Below, piece by piece: positions 60,186-64,000 of a DNA stretch of 64,000 nucleotides. This DNA is from Sambucus nigra (taxonomy: Eukaryota; Streptophyta; Magnoliopsida; Dipsacales; Adoxaceae). The translations under genes and the position numbers were made by a program. The notes beneath the pieces are model-generated. The model made no database searches. It was not told the DNA's origin and worked only from the letters and a program-made list of their open reading frames with translations. Position 1 is the first letter of the stretch; the number at the start of each line of letters is the position of its first letter. Location of the stretch: assembly GCA_949130495.1 (NCBI GenBank), contig OX422211.1, forward strand, positions 444,672,219-444,736,218, given 5' to 3'.

Positions 60186-61325
60186 ATGTAGTGTTTGATT
60201 TGTAACGGGATATACCAAAATAACTAATCAATACGTAATTATAAAATTTTCTATGGGGATTTTGAATTTGTTTTCCTTGTTGGCAAGGACCACAAACTGA
60301 GGAAGTTGGTTTTCTAAGCGTTGGTAAGATGAGAACTAGGTCTTTTTGCACTAATCTCTCAAAATCTCTAAAGTTTACATGACCTAGTTGTTGATGCCAA
60401 AGGTCCATAGAAGAGACCGTGACATTATTGCACACAAAGAAGGACTTGGGAATGACCCCGTAACAATTATCTTTGGTCCTCACTCCTTGTAGTAATACTT
60501 TACTAGATTTATCTTGTACGTTATGCTCAGATCGATCGAACTTTACTGCAAAGTTTGCATCGCAAAGATGGCTTATGCTAATTAAATTCATTTTTAACCC
60601 TTCGAATTACAACATACTGTCTAGCTTCGTAAGTCTGGGTATCTCAGCACAACCACGTCCAAAACAGCTAAACCTACTTCCATATCTAAAGGTGACTTTG
60701 CCTTCCTTGCGTTCCACAAGGTTGGTAAAAAATGATTTGTCACCAGTCATGTGATTAGAGCACCCACTATCAAAATACCATTGGGAGGTATCTTGAATCT
60801 TGAGAGAAATGTGAACAACAAGGTATTTGTCATCTTGTTTGGATACCCAAGTGGAGGTAACCTTTTGTTTGCCCTTATCTTTCTTGTCTCTAGTCTTAAC
60901 ATTGGAAGCGTTCTCAGAAGTCATAGACATCCTTTAAAATTCTTCTATTACTCTTTGAGAAGTCGCGATTAGGAACTCAAATTTCTCTCTAAGACTAGAA
61001 AAGTCTCTATAACGGTGCACAAGAGTATATGTACGTTGAGATCGCCCTAACTTCTAGTGAAATTACCTAAGACGATCTATCCTTTTGTAATAAGTGCAAA
61101 CATGACTTGTTTGGGTCTACCTCGGTTCACTAGTTTAGGTTGAACTTTCTTTTGTGGCTTAGGTCGAGACTCATAAGGATCTACCACAAACTTAGGAACC
61201 GGATCCGGTGTTGCATGGGAAGTGGATGCATCATTGTAACCTATTTCTTGCCTCTCCCTAAAACCTAAAGTGGGACCTAGGAACTTCTTACCTACCTTCT
61301 TTGATGTATTCTCTATAGTAACCAT
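60160..61325 (-). pseudogene. Copia protease and pre-integrase region (minus strand)
   Basis: The minus frame 60930-60607 contains WYFDSGCSNHMTGD, the copia aspartic protease site (Asp-Ser-Gly). The frame 60591-60160 has MNLISISHLCDANFAVKF and the GAG_pre-integrase motif LWHQQLGHVNFRDFERLV followed by CGPCQQGKQI. Reading fails at about 60200, before the integrase core. The linker frame 61325-61077 (VVDPYESRPKPQKK) lies upstream. The style matches SIRE-like copia elements. Confidence 0.9.
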
Positions 61326-62490
61326 GCCCTCTCGGGAACGTTCGATATCTTTCTCAAGTCAAGATACAAGGGTTTTAAATTTCTCACGAGTCTCCAATGA
61401 AGCTTTAAGATCTATCATAAGACTAGTCACTTTGTTGGTCTAGTCATCATTTTCCCTTTCCACTAAAATGACTCTCTTTTCCAAAGAAACTCAAACCGAG
61501 GAATCGCTCTCTCTCGACTCTCTTAAATCCTTCTATAAATTTAACACCCTATGCACCAAGTTTTTTTTTCTTAATGGACTCGGCGTAAATCTCAACGTAA
61601 GCACGTTATAGGCCACTTTCCACCTCACTCAAACCTTCATCTCCTTAACTCTCTCCGAAATGACTAGACTCACTATCGAGGTCATCATGCTTGAAAATGT
61701 CATCATCGGCGTGAGACGTACTCAATGTACCAATATGACTATCCATAATCGTGGTGAAGTTATGTTGATATGGTGATTCATCCCTGGAATCCACCGACTC
61801 GACATCACTATCACTAAGAGTGATATTGAAGTTTGCTTTGCTGTTGACCCGTCTCTTTAACCTTGTAGTACACTCATGAGCCTTTTGACCCTTACCCTCG
61901 CACTCATAGAATTTCTCCTCACTTATAAGGGTACTCTTCTTTTACTTTTTAAAAATTTTCTTGCTAGACTTAAACTTTTTATCTTTCTCAAAACCTTTTT
62001 TTCTTTGGAAGTATTTTTTTTTCTTAGCTTGAGAATTTTTTTGAATTGTTTTACATAAAGGGTAAGATCATCTAGGCTAAAATCATACTCGGAGTCAGAA
62101 TAAAACTCTTATTTCTTTTTAGATTGAACTTTCAAATAAATTCCTTTTTTTTTTCTTAACAATTTTGGGAAACATATCGATTTAATAAGTTTGAAGGTCT
62201 CCTATGAGTTCTTCTAACCAAGATTATCTAAAATTCCCAAAGAATTAAGGACAGTGACCTTAGGAATAAAGAGGGACAGAGGGGATCTCAAGATTTTTTT
62301 CACAACATGCATATTAGGAATTCTCTCACTCAAATTAAAAGTAGAATTGACAATATCAGATAATCGTGTAGAAAACTCATCAAATGTCACAGTTTTTAGC
62401 ATAGTGATAGTTTCAAACTATGTGGTGAGATTTTATTGCTTAGAATCTTTCACAGTGTTAGAACCTTTGTGTGTGAGATTGAGGATATCC
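61326..62490 (-). pseudogene. Copia gag remnant (minus strand)
   Basis: The minus frame 62402-62214 has TFDEFSTRLSDIVNSTFNL, ERIPNMHVVKKILRSPLS and KVTVLNS, the UBN2-type gag of plant copia elements. A degraded zinc knuckle lies at about 61861-61915 (FYECEGKGQKAHEC), in which the first Cys and the His are replaced. A Lys-rich stretch precedes it, and a Ser/Asp-rich stretch follows. Many stops and shifts. The element is cut at 62490 by the next LTR. Confidence 0.85.
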
Positions 62491-62492
62491 TA

Positions 62493-64000
62493 CTGACGCG
62501 ACTAAGAATGTGTCTCAAAAATGCGTTCACTCTAGGATTAAGTGCAAGCCTGTCGCTCAAGTAATAATCCGATAAGTCGGGTATCGATCCTCAGGGAACT
62601 AAGACAACGAAGCTGTGACGACGGGAAAAGACGAAGGAATCCTAACTTTGACTCTAAAAAAGAAAAAGAGAAAATGATTTGGTTTTGGGAGTGATTAAAC
62701 TAAATGAAATTGTGAAATTATAAAAAGATGAAATTATATTAAATTACCTAAACTGCTAATGAAAACTGATTTAAAACTTTAAACTATGTATGATAAAAAC
62801 AGGACGGGAATACAATCCCCCAACCCTAGTGTATTGCATTTATAATACTAATCGTAAATTTAACTGATTAATTTGACCTAGAATTTAGTACTCCCAAGCA
62901 TTACGTATACGAGGTTCAAGCCCGCATCATACTTAATCTGAGGACGAGTAAATCGGTATCGCGATAGTGACACTCGAATTGCATTCTAAATCATCCCGGT
63001 TACCCAGAGGCAAACGAGATATAAAGATCTACAATTTTTGTGTTCCTATGTGATATGGTCATAATCAATCACTAAATTCAGAGGATTAATGTTATACACA
63101 TGCAACTAACACATCAAGTTGGGTTCATGTATCCCGGCCTTAGAAAATCTAGTCTAGCATGCTGAAAGTAATGAAAACAGTGTTTAATGTGCAGAAAACC
63201 ATGATTAATCTAACGAAAATTTATGAATTGATGTAGAACAGAATTGAAAAGAAGAAATAACTCACTAATATCACCAAAGCAGTAACAACATCAATTACGA
63301 AAACTGGTAATCAAAGAACTTCTGAATAATCTTCAACTATTGGAATTGAAACTGTAAATTGTATCTAAACTAGGGTTTCTGAAAAAGAATTGATAATTAA
63401 CTAAAATTCTCTGTGCAAATAATGATAATAAAACGGGTTTTTATACCCTACAACAATTCAGGAGTTTCAGCTGCACTAGGAATCTTTTTAGGAGAAGATA
63501 AGATTTCAGAATCTCGATGGCCGGACCGGTCCGGGCCTTAGGCGGACCGGTCTGCCTCACATGCGAATCATTTTTTTTTTAATTTTTTGGCGGACCGGTC
63601 CGGGGCAGACCGGTTCTTTTATTTTTCACCCTTCTTCGGTTTGCTTTCGATCTTGGGTCTTCGGGAGTTTTGCACAGCGGACCGGTCCGGTGTAGGGGTG
63701 GACCGGTCTGACTGTTTGACTTTCTTTCTCAACTTTGAATGCTCATATCTTTTGTTTCGTGATTCCGATTGAGGTGCCGTTTCTTCCTATGTGCTCATGA
63801 GTGTGATATCTTCAACTTCTCTTTAGGTACCTCATCCGAATTCCTGATAGAATTTACAGTTTTGCCCTTTTGACTTTCCTTCTTTTCTTTCTTTACTCTT
63901 TCGGTTTCTTTCTTTCGTTTCTTGACATTAAATACCTGTAAAAGAAATACAAAATACCAGGAACTCGGTGTACTCGTTAGGATAAGTCAGTAGCAAGATT
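62493..64000 (-). repeat. Athila-type LTR of a second family, runs off the window
   Basis: It starts TGACGCGACTAAGAATGTG like the LTR at 47328 and follows it for most of its length, with many differences. By comparison only the last 100-150 bases are missing. It carries seven GGACCGGTC/AGACCGGT palindromes at 63520-63710 and a TATA-like TATAAAAACCC (minus) at about 63435-63445. The frame 63587-63772 reads through the palindromes. Confidence 0.82.
63520..63710. repeat. Cluster of GGACCGGTCC palindromes
   Basis: Seven exact or near copies of the self-complementary GGACCGGTCC in 190 bp of LTR, irregularly spaced. Confidence 0.85.

Overview
The window is nuclear DNA from a flowering plant with a large, repeat-rich genome, probably a dicot; the species cannot be named from the sequence. 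The evidence is plant-type Ty1/copia and Ty3/gypsy LTR retrotransposons (including an Athila-type element), CACTA transposons, MITEs, a tRNA-derived SINE, and one host gene of a plant-specific family (DUF4408 plus DUF761). No bacterial genes, operons or CRISPR arrays are present. Nearly all recognisable coding sequence is decayed transposon protein.

Layout, left to right. 1-2207 is the end of a copia pol gene (integrase end, reverse transcriptase, RNase H; one frameshift and one stop), followed by its polypurine tract and a long 3' LTR to about 4.4 kb. 4517-18513 is a tandem array of one Ty3/gypsy family on the minus strand: a truncated LTR, an internal region, a full LTR (2959 bp), a second internal region and a second full LTR (2964 bp). 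The two internal regions share deletions and at least one stop codon. 18514-23760 holds pieces of two further gypsy elements, one with a readable gag. 23761-28510 is AT-rich repeat debris with three copies of a hairpin-bearing module that also occurs in the tandem array. 28.9-31.87 kb is the decayed 3' half of a CACTA element.

32.2-33.2 kb is a fold-back element. Next to it lies the only convincing host gene (33571-34635, 354 codons, single exon). Its 3' flank is an array of about five diverged units that appear to be copies of the end of the gene plus its 3' UTR. 35.6-45.6 kb is AT-rich intergenic sequence carrying two MITEs, a 2.1-kb element with long terminal inverted repeats, and a SINE with an 18-bp target duplication.

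45.7-59.1 kb is nested. A gypsy element (plus strand, LTR and gag) is followed at 47328 by an Athila-type gag-protease element (47328-59104, minus strand, 5-bp target duplication GTTAC). The left LTR of that element contains a 3.66-kb CACTA transposon (47842-51499, target duplication GAG) with a decayed four-exon transposase-like gene. 60.2-62.5 kb is the gag-protease part of a minus-strand copia element, and 62493-64000 is most of another Athila-type LTR.

The most interesting items are the hairpin module with paired base changes between its copies, the 3'-end array behind the host gene, the CACTA insertion whose empty site is preserved in the other LTR of its host, the tandem LTR array, and clusters of short palindromes in unrelated LTR families.
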